A program made the translations under genes and the position numbers. Below are positions 7,570-16,538 of a DNA stretch of 46,482 nucleotides, in pieces. The stretch is from an uncultured Clostridia bacterium (GTDB lineage: Bacteria; Bacillota; Clostridia; Oscillospirales; Ruminococcaceae), in contig CANRAS010000016.1 in assembly GCA_947628655.1 (NCBI GenBank), positions 1 to 46,482 of the forward strand. Reading direction: 5' to 3'. Every line of letters starts with the position of its first letter. Within the stretch, counting starts at the first letter, position 1. Below the pieces are notes generated by a model. The model ran no database searches. It was not told the origin of the DNA and saw only the letters and a list, made by a program, of their open reading frames with translations.

Positions 7570-8955
7570 ATGGCTGATTACGATATTGCGGGAGTTGCTC
7601 TTCCGTGCAATCCTGAGGCGGAACGTTCGGTTATAGGCGCTCTGCTTATCGACAGCGAACTTGTGGGCGATGTGATTAACATTCTTCACCCCGAACATTT
7701 CTATGCCGATGTAAACCGCGGTGTTTTTCAAGCGGTGTTTACGCTGTTCACGCGCGGAGAAAAAGCGGATATTGTCACGGTCATAGACGAGTGCGTTATG
7801 CAGGGCGTTTTTGAAAACGCGGACGCCGCGAAAACGTATCTTGTGGACGTTATGAAAGGCGTACCTAGTACGCGCTCCGTTACAAAATACGCCGCTATTG
7901 TCATAGAAAAATATCTCCTGCGCAGTCTGATTTTAGCGTCGCGGGATATAATCGACGTTGCCGCGAGCGGTACGGAGGACGCGGAGGACGCGGTAGATTT
8001 CGCGGAGCAAAAGATATTCGGCATACGCGAGGGTACGGAAAACCAAACGCTCGTTCCTATTTCAAATATCGCGTATGACCAGCTGAAAGCGTTCTGCAAG
8101 CTCGTCGAGGAGTCGGGAAAAAACGGCGGAAAAGGGATTATGTCGGGGCTTGCGACGGGATTTTCCGACCTCGACCGCAAGATATACGGACTTAACCGCT
8201 CCGACCTTATTATCCTCGCGGCTCGCCCCGGTATGGGAAAAACGTCTTTCGCGCTGAATATCGCGGTGAATGTCGCGAACAAATACAAAAACAAATCCGT
8301 TTGCATTTTCAGTCTGGAAATGTCGAAAGAACAGCTTGTTTCGCGTATGATGGCAAGCGAGGGGAGGGTTTCTACAGAAGTTTTGCGCACGGGTAAACTC
8401 AGCAGAAACGGTATGGAGGATTTCGAGAAGATAAAGAGCGTCACCGAGGCGCTCCAGACGCTCGATATTTACATTGACGATACGCCGGGTACGAACGTTT
8501 CCGCGATAAAAGCAAAACTGCGCCGCGTGAAAAATTTGGGGCTTGTTATCATAGACTATTTGCAACTTATGAATTCCGTCGCGAATTATCACGGCAACCG
8601 CGTTGCGGAAATATCGGAGATTACGCGTATGCTGAAAATAATGGCAAAAGAACTGAATGTTCCCGTAATCGTATTGTCGCAGTTGTCGCGCGATACGGAA
8701 AAGCGTCCCGACAAACGCCCGCTGATGTCCGACCTGCGCGATTCGGGTACTATAGAACAGGACGCGGACGTTGTGCTTTTTCTTTACCGCAACTCTTATT
8801 ATGACAAAGCCGACCCGATGCAGAACGTCTGCGAATGTATCTTAGCGAAAAACCGCCACGGCGAAACGGGTACAACGCAGTTAGGCTGGCTCGGCGAATA
8901 CACGAAGTTCACGGAAATCGCATACACGCCGAACGGCGGCGCACCGCAGTCATGA
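7570..8955 (+). CDS. dnaB: Replicative DNA helicase DnaB
   Basis: Hexameric RecA-type helicase that unwinds DNA at the replication fork (DnaC in Bacillus nomenclature). The N-terminal primase-interacting domain (about 1-110) opens with LPCNPEAERSVIGALL. The C-terminal domain carries Walker A ARPGMGKT (residues 218-225), Walker B VIIDYLQLM and the SDLRDSGTIEQDAD region. The 461-residue length is typical and no intein is present. GGAGGAGG lies just upstream of the ATG. Its stop TGA overlaps the tilS start (ATGA), which indicates translational coupling. Confidence 0.97.
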   Translation: MADYDIAGVALPCNPEAERSVIGALLIDSELVGDVINILHPEHFYADVNRGVFQAVFTLFTRGEKADIVTVIDECVMQGVFENADAAKTYLVDVMKGVPSTRSVTKYAAIVIEKYLLRSLILASRDIIDVAASGTEDAEDAVDFAEQKIFGIREGTENQTLVPISNIAYDQLKAFCKLVEESGKNGGKGIMSGLATGFSDLDRKIYGLNRSDLIILAARPGMGKTSFALNIAVNVANKYKNKSVCIFSLEMSKEQLVSRMMASEGRVSTEVLRTGKLSRNGMEDFEKIKSVTEALQTLDIYIDDTPGTNVSAIKAKLRRVKNLGLVIIDYLQLMNSVANYHGNRVAEISEITRMLKIMAKELNVPVIVLSQLSRDTEKRPDKRPLMSDLRDSGTIEQDADVVLFLYRNSYYDKADPMQNVCECILAKNRHGETGTTQLGWLGEYTKFTEIAYTPNGGAPQS

Positions 8956-9944
8956 TGAACGATTTTGTTATAAAAGTCCGCGAAACGATAGCGGAATACG
9001 GTATGTTCGGCGGAGCGCGCGCCGTATGCGCGGCTTTGTCGGGCGGTGCGGACAGCGTTTCGCTGTTGCTCGCTTTATGTGAACTAAAGGACGAATTTGG
9101 CGTAGAAGTTTTCGCGTGCCACTTAAATCACGGCTTGCGCGGAGAGGAGTCGGACAGCGACGAGAAATTCTGCCGTGCGCTCTGCGAACGGCTTAATATC
9201 CCGATATTTGCCGAAAAAATCGACGTTCGCGCACTTTCCAAAAAGCACGAAAGCGTTGAAACGACGGCGCGTAACGCGCGGTATAATTTCTTTGAGAACG
9301 CGCTTTCCCATTTCGGCGCGGGGTGCGTTCTCGCGACCGCGCACACCGCAAACGACAGCGCCGAAACCGTCCTGCTTAATTTAACGCGCGGTACGGGGCT
9401 TGCGGGACTTTGCGGGATACCGCCCGTGCGAAAGCTGGGTGAACGGCAGGCGGTGCGCCCGCTTATCCGCTGTACGCGCGAGGAAATCGAACGTTATCTC
9501 GCCGACTGCGGGCAGGATTTTGTCACCGACAAAACGAACCTTTCCGAGGAGTATACGCGCAACAAACTGCGCCTGCGCGTTCTCCCGACGCTTGCGGAAA
9601 TCAACCCGTCCGTCCTCTCGGTCATCAGCAGAATGACGGAAAACCTCCGCGCCGACAATGCGTTTTTGGGAACGCTTGCCGAAAACGCGCTCGAAAAAAC
9701 GCGCACGGGGCGCGGGTGGAACGCCGCCGAGATAGCGAAACTCCCGCCCGCCGTTAAGTCGCGCGTTGTCCGCGAGATACTAAGACAAGGCGGTATAGAG
9801 CCGTCGGCGCTCCGCATTGAAACCGCTGTTTCACTGCTCAAATGCCGTTCGGCGCGTTTCAATCCGTGCCGCGACAGGTTTTTTACGATACGAAAAGGCG
9901 TGTGCTTTGTTGAGGAAATCAAGCAGAATTATCGAAAAAAATAA
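8952..9944 (+). CDS. tilS: tRNA(Ile)-lysidine synthetase
   Basis: ATP-dependent enzyme that attaches lysine to C34 of the CAU-anticodon tRNA-Ile. The PP-loop SGGADSVSLL starts at about residue 30, and the family motifs HLNHGLRGEESD and ATAHTANDSAETVLLNLTRG follow. The 330-residue product is shorter than many TilS proteins and appears to lack much of the C-terminal domain, as in the short class. The start ATG at 8952 overlaps the dnaB stop by four bases; a more upstream frame would run inside dnaB. Last gene of the operon. Confidence 0.93.
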   Translation: MMNDFVIKVRETIAEYGMFGGARAVCAALSGGADSVSLLLALCELKDEFGVEVFACHLNHGLRGEESDSDEKFCRALCERLNIPIFAEKIDVRALSKKHESVETTARNARYNFFENALSHFGAGCVLATAHTANDSAETVLLNLTRGTGLAGLCGIPPVRKLGERQAVRPLIRCTREEIERYLADCGQDFVTDKTNLSEEYTRNKLRLRVLPTLAEINPSVLSVISRMTENLRADNAFLGTLAENALEKTRTGRGWNAAEIAKLPPAVKSRVVREILRQGGIEPSALRIETAVSLLKCRSARFNPCRDRFFTIRKGVCFVEEIKQNYRKK

Positions 9945-10000
9945 CGCGCCTTATAACGGGAATTTTTTCTAAAAAAGTTCACAAAAAATTTTCAGCAGAA

Positions 10001-10031
10001 ATTCACAAAAATCAATTGCATTTTTGTGAAT
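10001..10031 (+). promoter_or_regulatory. 12-bp perfect inverted repeat over the hpt -35 region
   Basis: ATTCACAAAAAT (10001-10012) and ATTTTTGTGAAT (10020-10031) are perfect complements around a 7-base centre and cover the -35 hexamer of the hpt promoter. A further half-site TTCACAAAAA lies at 9979-9988. The arrangement suits an operator for a dimeric repressor; which regulator is unknown. Confidence 0.5.
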
Positions 10032-10044
10032 AATATGCTATAAT
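10016..10044 (+). promoter_or_regulatory. Sigma-A promoter for hpt
   Basis: TTGCAT (10016-10021), a 17-base spacer and TATAAT (10039-10044), 27 bases before the hpt start. Confidence 0.75.
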
Positions 10045-10070
10045 AAATTTTGTATGGGAGGAAATATCAA

Positions 10071-10601
10071 ATGTATGTTCCGAGGGAAGTCGAAAGCGTG
10101 CTGTTCACGAGAGAACAGCTAGGGGCGCGTATTGAGCAAATCGGAGATGAACTTACCGCCGAATATGCGGACAAAAACCCGCTGTTTTTGTGCATTTTGC
10201 GCGGCGCGGCGATATTTTTTTCCGACCTTGTCCGCGCGGTGAAATGCCCGCTTGAAATCGACTTTATCCGCGCGCATAGCTACAGCGGCACGAAATCGAC
10301 GGGCAATGTCGAAGTAGACCTTATGAACATCGGCGATATTTCGGGGCGCGACGTGGTTATTGTCGAGGACATCTGCGACAGCGGACGTTCTTTGGCTGAG
10401 ATAAACCGCGCGCTGAGCGAATGTAACCCGCGCTCCCTCAAAACGGTGTGCCTGCTTGATAAACCCTCGCGGCGCGCCGTGGAATTTGACCCCGACTTGA
10501 CGGGATTTGTCATTGACGACCTGTTTGTTGTCGGCTTTGGCTTTGACTGCGACGGCAAGTTCAGAAACCTGCCGTATGTCGGAGTTTATAGCGGGAATTG
10601 A
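10071..10601 (+). CDS. hpt: Hypoxanthine(-guanine) phosphoribosyltransferase
   Basis: Purine salvage enzyme that converts hypoxanthine or guanine plus PRPP to IMP or GMP. The 176-residue product has the PRPP-binding motif VVIVEDICDSGRSL (around residues 95-108), the substrate loop with HSYSGTKSTG, and the C-terminal FVVGFGFDCDGKFRNLPYVG typical of bacterial Hpt. The start ATG at 10071 has GGAGG eight bases upstream. hpt directly before ftsH, after tilS, is the Bacillus order (tilS-hprT-ftsH). Confidence 0.95.
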   Translation: MYVPREVESVLFTREQLGARIEQIGDELTAEYADKNPLFLCILRGAAIFFSDLVRAVKCPLEIDFIRAHSYSGTKSTGNVEVDLMNIGDISGRDVVIVEDICDSGRSLAEINRALSECNPRSLKTVCLLDKPSRRAVEFDPDLTGFVIDDLFVVGFGFDCDGKFRNLPYVGVYSGN

Positions 10602-10677
10602 CAGAAAAATTACATCACAAAATACAGGGAAAGTGTTGTGAGAAAATACATAAGTAATTTCCGGAAAGGTGGCAAAG

Positions 10678-12705
10678 ATGAAGAAAAACAAAATGGGCGG
10701 CGTGATAATTTACGTTCTTGTCGCGGTACTGCTTATATTCGGACTGGTGACTGTCTTAAATATGGCGGGTTCCCGCAGTACGGAAACGGCATCGTCCTAT
10801 TCGGACGTTATCACGGAGTTTGACGATTTGAACGTATCCGCGTTTGAACTCGATTTGGGGCGCGGCACTCTGCGGTATGTGCTTAAAGGCGGCAATCCGA
10901 ATAACGCCGACGATGTAAAGACCTACACCGTCCCGAACGTCAACGTGTTCTTAAACGATATAAACAGCGGGTATACAAAGTCGGGGCATCAGGCGACGTA
11001 CCGCGTGCGCTATAACGAGGAAAACCCCGAGGCTCCGCTTGTCGAAAACTATATCAAAATCTCGGACAATTCGTTCCTTATGAACTTCCTGCCGTATCTT
11101 CTGCTTATCGGAGTTATGGTGATTTTCACGTTTATCATAATGCGCCAGACTTCGGGCGGAGGGAAGATGAACTCGTTTTCCCGCGCGAACGTCCGCCAGC
11201 AGACGGGCAAGAAAGTGACGTTCAACGACGTCGCGGGCGCGGACGAGGAAAAACAGGAATTGGTAGAAATAGTAGACTTCTTAAAAAGTCCAGGCAAGTA
11301 CCGCGAAATAGGCGCGAGAGTTCCAAAGGGCGTTTTGCTCGTAGGACCTCCCGGAACGGGTAAAACATTACTCGCTAAAGCTGTAGCGGGCGAGGCGGGA
11401 GCGCCGTTCTTCTCGATTTCAGGTTCCGATTTCGTGGAAATGTACGTCGGCGTGGGCGCGTCGCGTGTAAGAGATTTGTTTGACCAGGCGAAAAAGCATA
11501 CGCCGTCTATAATCTTCATAGACGAGATAGACGCGGTCGGACGTCAGCGCGGCGCGGGTCTTGGCGGAGGTCATGACGAGCGCGAACAGACGCTGAACCA
11601 ACTTCTCGTGGAAATGGACGGCTTTACCGAAAACGAAAACATCATAGTAATGGCGGCGACAAACCGCCGTGATATACTAGACCCCGCATTGCTCCGTCCG
11701 GGGCGTTTCGACAGACAGGTCGTTGTAAGCTACCCCGATATAAAGGGGCGCGAGGAAATCTTGAAAGTGCATACGCGCAACAAGAATATAGGTCCCGATG
11801 TTGACCTTAAAACGATCGCGGCGACGACCGCGGGATTTACGGGCGCGGATCTGGAAAACCTCGTCAACGAGGCGGCTCTGCTTGCCGCGAGAAACAACCG
11901 CAAGGCGGTGACGAAAGCCGACATCGAAGAGGCTACCGTGAAAGTAGTCGCGGGTCCCGAAAAGAAATCGCGCGTCGTTACGCCCGAAGATAAGAAACTC
12001 ACGGCATACCACGAGGCGGGTCACGCGATAACGACCTATTTCTGCCCGTCGCAGGATAAAGTTCATCAAGTGACTATCATTCCGCGCGGAAGTGCGGGCG
12101 GTTTTACAATGCACCTCCCCGAAAAGGACAGAAGTTTCGTTTCAAAGACGTATATGGAGGAGGAAATCATCGTCCTGCTCGGCGGGCGCGTTGCGGAAAA
12201 ACTCGTGCTTGACGATATTTCCACGGGCGCGTCCAACGATATTGAGCGTGCAACAAACGTCGCGCGCGATATGGTAACGCGCTACGGTTTCTCCGAAAAG
12301 TTAGGACCTATCCTCTACGGAAACGCCGACCACGAAGTATTCCTGGGACGCGATTATTCGCAGGGAAAGAACTATTCCGAAAACGTCGCAAGCGAGATAG
12401 ACGCGGAGATACGCGAGATAATCGAAACCGCCTACGAAAAGTCAAAGGATATTCTGAACAACCACCGCGATTTGCTCGACCGCTGTGCGCAGTACTTGAT
12501 GAAACACGAGAAGATAGACGGTCCGCAGTTCTATAAGCTGATGGCGGGCGAAATAAGCGTTGACGGCGACGAAACGCCGACCGAGGAAAAAACCTCCGAA
12601 GAAAAGCCTGCGGAAGTTCCCGCTGAGAAAGCGGAAGAAACTCCCGCCGAAAAATCGGAGGAAACTCCTGCTGAAACTACAGACGACAATAACAGCGAAC
12701 AGTAA
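10678..12705 (+). CDS. ftsH: ATP-dependent zinc metalloprotease FtsH
   Basis: Membrane-anchored AAA+ protease that degrades damaged or regulatory membrane and cytosolic proteins. Two membrane segments (about 8-28 and 135-155) flank an extracytoplasmic domain. The AAA+ module has Walker A GPPGTGKT from residue 223, Walker [12 protein letters not shown] and the SRH region. The protease zinc site is HEAGH at 445-449. The 675-residue product ends in a repetitive acidic tail of PAE/EETPAE units from about residue 640, probably disordered. The start ATG at 10678 lies five bases after AAAGGTGG. A hairpin terminator follows at 12711. Confidence 0.97.
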   Translation: MKKNKMGGVIIYVLVAVLLIFGLVTVLNMAGSRSTETASSYSDVITEFDDLNVSAFELDLGRGTLRYVLKGGNPNNADDVKTYTVPNVNVFLNDINSGYTKSGHQATYRVRYNEENPEAPLVENYIKISDNSFLMNFLPYLLLIGVMVIFTFIIMRQTSGGGKMNSFSRANVRQQTGKKVTFNDVAGADEEKQELVEIVDFLKSPGKYREIGARVPKGVLLVGPPGTGKTLLAKAVAGEAGAPFFSISGSDFVEMYVGVGASRVRDLFDQAKKHTPSIIFIDEIDAVGRQRGAGLGGGHDEREQTLNQLLVEMDGFTENENIIVMAATNRRDILDPALLRPGRFDRQVVVSYPDIKGREEILKVHTRNKNIGPDVDLKTIAATTAGFTGADLENLVNEAALLAARNNRKAVTKADIEEATVKVVAGPEKKSRVVTPEDKKLTAYHEAGHAITTYFCPSQDKVHQVTIIPRGSAGGFTMHLPEKDRSFVSKTYMEEEIIVLLGGRVAEKLVLDDISTGASNDIERATNVARDMVTRYGFSEKLGPILYGNADHEVFLGRDYSQGKNYSENVASEIDAEIREIIETAYEKSKDILNNHRDLLDRCAQYLMKHEKIDGPQFYKLMAGEISVDGDETPTEEKTSEEKPAEVPAEKAEETPAEKSEETPAETTDDNNSEQ

Positions 12706-12710
12706 TAAAA

Positions 12711-12750
12711 AACCGCCCTCGCACAATAAATTATGCGGGGCGATTTTTTA
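12711..12750 (+). terminator. Rho-independent terminator after ftsH
   Basis: CGCCCTCGCA and TGCGGGGCG pair with one bulged base around an AT-rich loop, followed by ATTTTTTA. It lies six bases past the ftsH stop. Confidence 0.75.
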
Positions 12751-12781
12751 AATAATAATTTTAATCAAAAGGAAAAAGAAT

Positions 12782-13219
12782 ATGGCGATAGAATACATAG
12801 ACGAGGCTCCCACTCTCGAAGAATATATGTCGATGCGCAGGGCGGTGAATTTCATCGTGCTGTCGGAAAGAATTGCGCAAAACGCGCTGAACAACGCGTT
12901 TCACATCACGACCGTGCGCGACAGCGGGCGGGCGATCGGAATGATACGTGTGCTGTCGGACGGCAGTTACGCGAATTTCATAACCGATGTTATGGTCATT
13001 CCCGAATATCAGCATAAGGGCATAGGAAAGGAACTTATGCGGCGCACCGTGGATTATATGAAATCAACATTGCTCCCCGGAGAAACGATAATACTCTATC
13101 TTATGAGCGCAAAGGGCAGAGAGGAGTTTTACAAGCCGTTCGGGTTTAAAGAACGTCCGAACGACGATTGGGGCGCGGGTATGAGCCAATGGATAACGCG
13201 CACGGACGCGAACACTTAA
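12782..13219 (+). CDS. GNAT-family N-acetyltransferase
   Basis: A 145-residue acetyl-CoA-dependent acetyltransferase fold. The acetyl-CoA loop is seen in VIPEYQHKGIGKELMRRTVDYM (Q/R-x-x-G-x-G/A type), and the C-terminal part has the YKPFGFKERP phrase typical of small cytoplasmic GNATs. The substrate is unknown. AAAAGGAAAAAG precedes the ATG. It lies after the ftsH terminator and 15 bases before the zinc-ribbon protein gene, so the two are probably co-transcribed. Confidence 0.88.
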   Translation: MAIEYIDEAPTLEEYMSMRRAVNFIVLSERIAQNALNNAFHITTVRDSGRAIGMIRVLSDGSYANFITDVMVIPEYQHKGIGKELMRRTVDYMKSTLLPGETIILYLMSAKGREEFYKPFGFKERPNDDWGAGMSQWITRTDANT

Positions 13220-13234
13220 ACGGGAGGTAATGTT

Positions 13235-13681
13235 ATGGAAAGAATTTGCGGTAACTGCGGTTCTCTTGTAAGCGGAGATGTGAAGTTCTGTCCGATGTGC
13301 GGAGAGCCGATGAAAAGCGCGGTAAACCTTGATAAACCGCCCGCCGATAACGGCATTATCAGCAACGAAATCCCCCAAACAGGCTACGCCGAACCGCAGT
13401 ATCGAAACAGCGGGAACAACAGCATAAGCCCCTACGGCGGGTATCAGCGAGGCGTGGAAACGCTTTCAACGTCGCAGTGGGTCGGCATTATCGTGCTGTG
13501 TTCGCTTTTAGGACCTATCAGTTTTGTACTAAATCTTGTCTGGGGTTTCGGCTCGGATATTCCCGAACCGCGCAGAAGTTTCAGCCGAGCAATGTTTATT
13601 GTAAACATAATATCGGCGGTGCTGTCGGGGATCTTTGCGGGTATTCTCGGAGCGACAGGATTTTTCGATACATTTATCTGA
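13235..13681 (+). CDS. Zinc-ribbon membrane protein
   Basis: A 148-residue protein starting with a zinc ribbon (CGNCGSLVSGDVKFCPMCG, residues 4-22), then a flexible hydrophilic linker to about residue 75 and two membrane segments (about 85-105 and 120-142). Zinc ribbon plus membrane anchor is common in Clostridia, with generally unknown function. The ATG has GGGAGG upstream. A strong terminator follows, so it ends the GNAT transcript. Confidence 0.85.
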   Translation: MERICGNCGSLVSGDVKFCPMCGEPMKSAVNLDKPPADNGIISNEIPQTGYAEPQYRNSGNNSISPYGGYQRGVETLSTSQWVGIIVLCSLLGPISFVLNLVWGFGSDIPEPRRSFSRAMFIVNIISAVLSGIFAGILGATGFFDTFI

Positions 13682-13692
13682 AACAAAATTTC

Positions 13693-13720
13693 GCGGGCTG
13701 TACAAAACAGCCCGCTTTTG
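13693..13720 (+). terminator. Rho-independent terminator after zinc-ribbon gene
   Basis: A perfect 9-bp stem GCGGGCTGT (13693-13701) and ACAGCCCGC (13707-13715) with a 5-base loop, followed by TTTT. Confidence 0.85.
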
Positions 13721-13729
13721 GGTATTTCA

Positions 13730-13804
13730 ACAGCCGCCGTTACGCTCGTCAGCGCAGTCCGCTCGGCTATTCTAAGGGCAAAAGCCACCTTGCGGGGCGG
13801 CTGT
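13730..13804. repeat. Inverted repeat in convergent gap
   Basis: ACAGCCGCC (13730-13738) is complementary to GGCGGCTGT (13796-13804), enclosing about 57 bases. It sits between convergent gene ends. The same ACAGCCGCC/GGCGGCTGT arms form a short hairpin in element C (near 19290 and 29780), so this may be a remnant of that element. Confidence 0.5.
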
Positions 13805-13857
13805 GTGTTTTACCCTTTTTTATTCTATGCGACAAAAACAGTTTGGTGAATTGGACG

Positions 13858-15174
13858 CTATTCCGCGAGTTTCAGCACAAGTTCTTTAAAGTGCCGTCCG
13901 CGTTCCTCGAAGTTACGGTAAAAGCCGTAGCTTGCCGAGGCGGGCGACAGGATAACGCGCTGTTTTGCGAGTTTCGCCGCGAGCGACACCGCTTTTTCCA
14001 TATTATCAGCGTGAATGACGCTTACCGCGCGGTTCGTGATAAGTTTGCCTATCCGCTTTCCGCTGTCGGGCAGAAGAATAACGTTTTCGACAACGCCCGT
14101 GTTCAGAAATTCTCCGAGAATATCATAAGAAATCCCTCTGTCCATTCCGCCCAAAATCAGACAGTCCGCGCTGTCAAATGCGTTCACCGCCGCAATCGCC
14201 GCTTCGGGAACTGTGGAAATGCTGTCGTTTATATACTCAACGCCGTTTATTACCGCGACGCGTTCGAGCCTGTGTTCAAGCCCTTTGAAGTCCGCGAGAG
14301 CGTCAAGGCACTTGTCTAAATCGCACCCCGCCTTTACCGACACCGCAAGGGCTATTGCTATATTGTAAAGATTGTGTTTCCCGCAAAGCCCCGTGTGAAG
14401 TCTGTCGGGCGTTATCTCCTCGCCGAACAGGAAAATTGAACTGCCGTCCGTCCACACGTCGCATTTTTCCCCGCCGAAAGCGCACGCATACATTTCACCC
14501 GCGCCGTCCGCAGGAAGAAGTTCAGCGTTTACAAACGCCGTATCTCCGCTTTTCTGAAACCGCGTTATGTTGCGCTTGGCGTTCGCGTAAGCGTCGAAAC
14601 TTTCATAGTGGTCAAGGTGTTCGGGGAAAATGTTCAGCAAAACGGCAATGTTCGGCGAGTGTTTCACAAATTCAAGCTGGTGACAGCTCATCTCGCACAC
14701 GGCGGTCATATCCGAAGTCATTTCCTCCGCACGCTGAAGGGGCGGTACGCCGATATTGCCGATTAACATTGACGGGATTTTATTCGCCTGCAAAAAGTGG
14801 TAGATAAGCGATGAAGTCGTGGATTTGCCCTTAGTTCCCGTAACGCCGATTATTCGGCACGGCGACAGCATTAAAAGCGTTTCCGTCTGCGAGAGTATCT
14901 TGTCTTTCGCCTCTTTCGGCAGGCGGTTTTTGACGATTACTCCGGGGGATTGCAGGATAATATCATAATCCGCACATTCTTCGAGGTAATGTTCACCGCT
15001 TATCGGCGTAAGGCGGTTATCTTCAAGTTCCAGAGGGTTCATATCCGCTACGGCGATTTCCGCACAGACGTCAAGCCTTTTAAGAATATCCAGCCACACC
15101 TTGCCCTCGCGCCCAAAGCCCAGAATCACGGCGCGTTTATTCTCAAAAATCGGTTTAAGTTCACTTATCTTCAT
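13858..15174 (-). CDS. murD: UDP-N-acetylmuramoyl-L-alanine--glutamate ligase (MurD/MurD2)
   Basis: Mur ligase that adds glutamate to UDP-MurNAc-L-Ala in cytoplasmic peptidoglycan precursor synthesis. The 438-residue product begins with a Rossmann-like domain (RAVILGFGREGK), has the ATP-binding loop GVTGTKGKSTTSSL (about residues 110-123) and the central and C-terminal Mur ligase motifs (NIFPEHLDHY, HRLERV, DSISTVPEA). The start ATG at 15174 overlaps the stop of the upstream MurL-like gene by four bases (ATGA), with GAGGA 11 bases before it. That overlap suggests the enzyme may be MurD2, which uses L-Glu rather than D-Glu. Sequence alone does not show the stereospecificity. Confidence 0.92.
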   Translation of the reverse strand: MKISELKPIFENKRAVILGFGREGKVWLDILKRLDVCAEIAVADMNPLELEDNRLTPISGEHYLEECADYDIILQSPGVIVKNRLPKEAKDKILSQTETLLMLSPCRIIGVTGTKGKSTTSSLIYHFLQANKIPSMLIGNIGVPPLQRAEEMTSDMTAVCEMSCHQLEFVKHSPNIAVLLNIFPEHLDHYESFDAYANAKRNITRFQKSGDTAFVNAELLPADGAGEMYACAFGGEKCDVWTDGSSIFLFGEEITPDRLHTGLCGKHNLYNIAIALAVSVKAGCDLDKCLDALADFKGLEHRLERVAVINGVEYINDSISTVPEAAIAAVNAFDSADCLILGGMDRGISYDILGEFLNTGVVENVILLPDSGKRIGKLITNRAVSVIHADNMEKAVSLAAKLAKQRVILSPASASYGFYRNFEERGRHFKELVLKLAE

Positions 15175-16499
15175 TGCAAAGTATCCTCGACTATCTTCAA
15201 AAATTGCGCGGGCACGAAATTGTTTTTGTCGAAAAACTTCGACAAATCGCACGGTGTAAAATCATTGAACTGCGCGTTAAATCGTTCGAGCAATGCGGGC
15301 AGTTTTTCCCCGCGCCTTTTCATCGCCATATAAAGCGACAGGCGCACCTCGTCCTTTGTTCCGACGCACTCAAACGGCTTGTCTTTTCCGTCAAGCACAA
15401 GCCCGTCAAATTCGGCGGTGAGTTCTGTTTTTTCGAGCATATTGCACCCGAAGATTTCGCCCAGAACGTCATCGTCAAGAAACGCCGCGAGCAGAATGTA
15501 CACATACAAACACTTCGCGCAGTTACAGCACCAAGTATCTGTTTTAGACCCCAGATTACAGCTTTGGAAAACCTTGAAATATTGCGGGTACTTTACAAAT
15601 TCCCGCGCAATCTGCCATTCGGACAGCGGGCGCAGGAGGCTGAAATATTCGGGGATATTCCCGAATTTCCCGAACGTATATAAGCAGTATTCGCGGAAAT
15701 CTTTTTCAAATTCTGCGGACTTGCTGTATTGGTGGTTTACGTTTTTTCCCTCGACATACGTTTCGTTTGCACTGCTTTCATTCGACAGCACTATATAACG
15801 CTTATTAAGCATAACCGCGAACATCAGCGACGAAAACGCCACGACCGCCGAAAACGGCGTGTGTCCGTTAAGCCAGCCCGCCGCGTTGCGTTCGAGCAAC
15901 GCTTTGTCAATGCTCCGACGCGGACACACGGCGCTGTCGCGCGGCAGCCCCGCCGCATCAACACATCCGAGCGTTGCGCCCCGCGCGTTTATGATGTACG
16001 GCGTAATATCCTCGCCCGCTTTTTTCAGCAGTTCGATTGTCACCGCGCTGTCCTTTCCCCCGCCGACAGGCACAAGAGCGCCGTGAAGTTCCGTTTTTTG
16101 TTCGGCAACGGGAGCGCGTTCGGGAGCGTTTATCGTCATAAATTCCTCAAAGCTGACGTCAATTTCATTGCGGTAAAAGAACTCTCCCAAGCCGTTATAA
16201 TACAGCTTTTTCCACCAGCTTTTCTGATATTCCGAAAGTCCTCCGCACCGTATCTCAACAGTCGGACAGCACGCGCATTTCCAGTAGGACACGAGTTCCG
16301 CCATACCGAGCGAGAACGCCGCCGTTTCAAGATATTCGCGCGGATATTCCCCCGAAAAATATTCGCGCGGATATTCCCACTTAGGATAGAAGTGAAATTC
16401 GCCTGTCTGAAAGTGAAACACTAGCGACTTTTCGCAGAGTTCATAGCTATGATAAATAAACACGGGGTATTGTTTTCGCAGTTCATCAAATTTGTTCAT
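15171..16499 (-). CDS. murL: MurL-like UDP-MurNAc-L-Ala-L-Glu epimerase
   Basis: A 442-residue protein matching the layout I associate with MurL, the epimerase that inverts the terminal L-Glu of UDP-MurNAc-L-Ala-L-Glu (shown in Xanthomonas with MurD2). Visible: a cysteine cluster KCACCPT near residues 74-80, a PP-loop-like VPVGGGKDSAVTIE at 144-157, a conserved LSNESSANE, and a metal-type cysteine motif WCCNCAKC near 340. Start supported by AAGGAG five bases before the ATG. Translationally coupled to murD and preceded by tmcAL. Residues about 42-59 contain a tandem repeat (EYPREYFSG/EYPREYLET). Alternative: an uncharacterised PP-loop enzyme; the murD overlap favours MurL. Confidence 0.75.
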   Translation of the reverse strand: MNKFDELRKQYPVFIYHSYELCEKSLVFHFQTGEFHFYPKWEYPREYFSGEYPREYLETAAFSLGMAELVSYWKCACCPTVEIRCGGLSEYQKSWWKKLYYNGLGEFFYRNEIDVSFEEFMTINAPERAPVAEQKTELHGALVPVGGGKDSAVTIELLKKAGEDITPYIINARGATLGCVDAAGLPRDSAVCPRRSIDKALLERNAAGWLNGHTPFSAVVAFSSLMFAVMLNKRYIVLSNESSANETYVEGKNVNHQYSKSAEFEKDFREYCLYTFGKFGNIPEYFSLLRPLSEWQIAREFVKYPQYFKVFQSCNLGSKTDTWCCNCAKCLYVYILLAAFLDDDVLGEIFGCNMLEKTELTAEFDGLVLDGKDKPFECVGTKDEVRLSLYMAMKRRGEKLPALLERFNAQFNDFTPCDLSKFFDKNNFVPAQFLKIVEDTLQ

Positions 16500-16538
16500 T
16501 GGTACTCCTTAGTATACACTTGGAAACGCGGGTTATAC

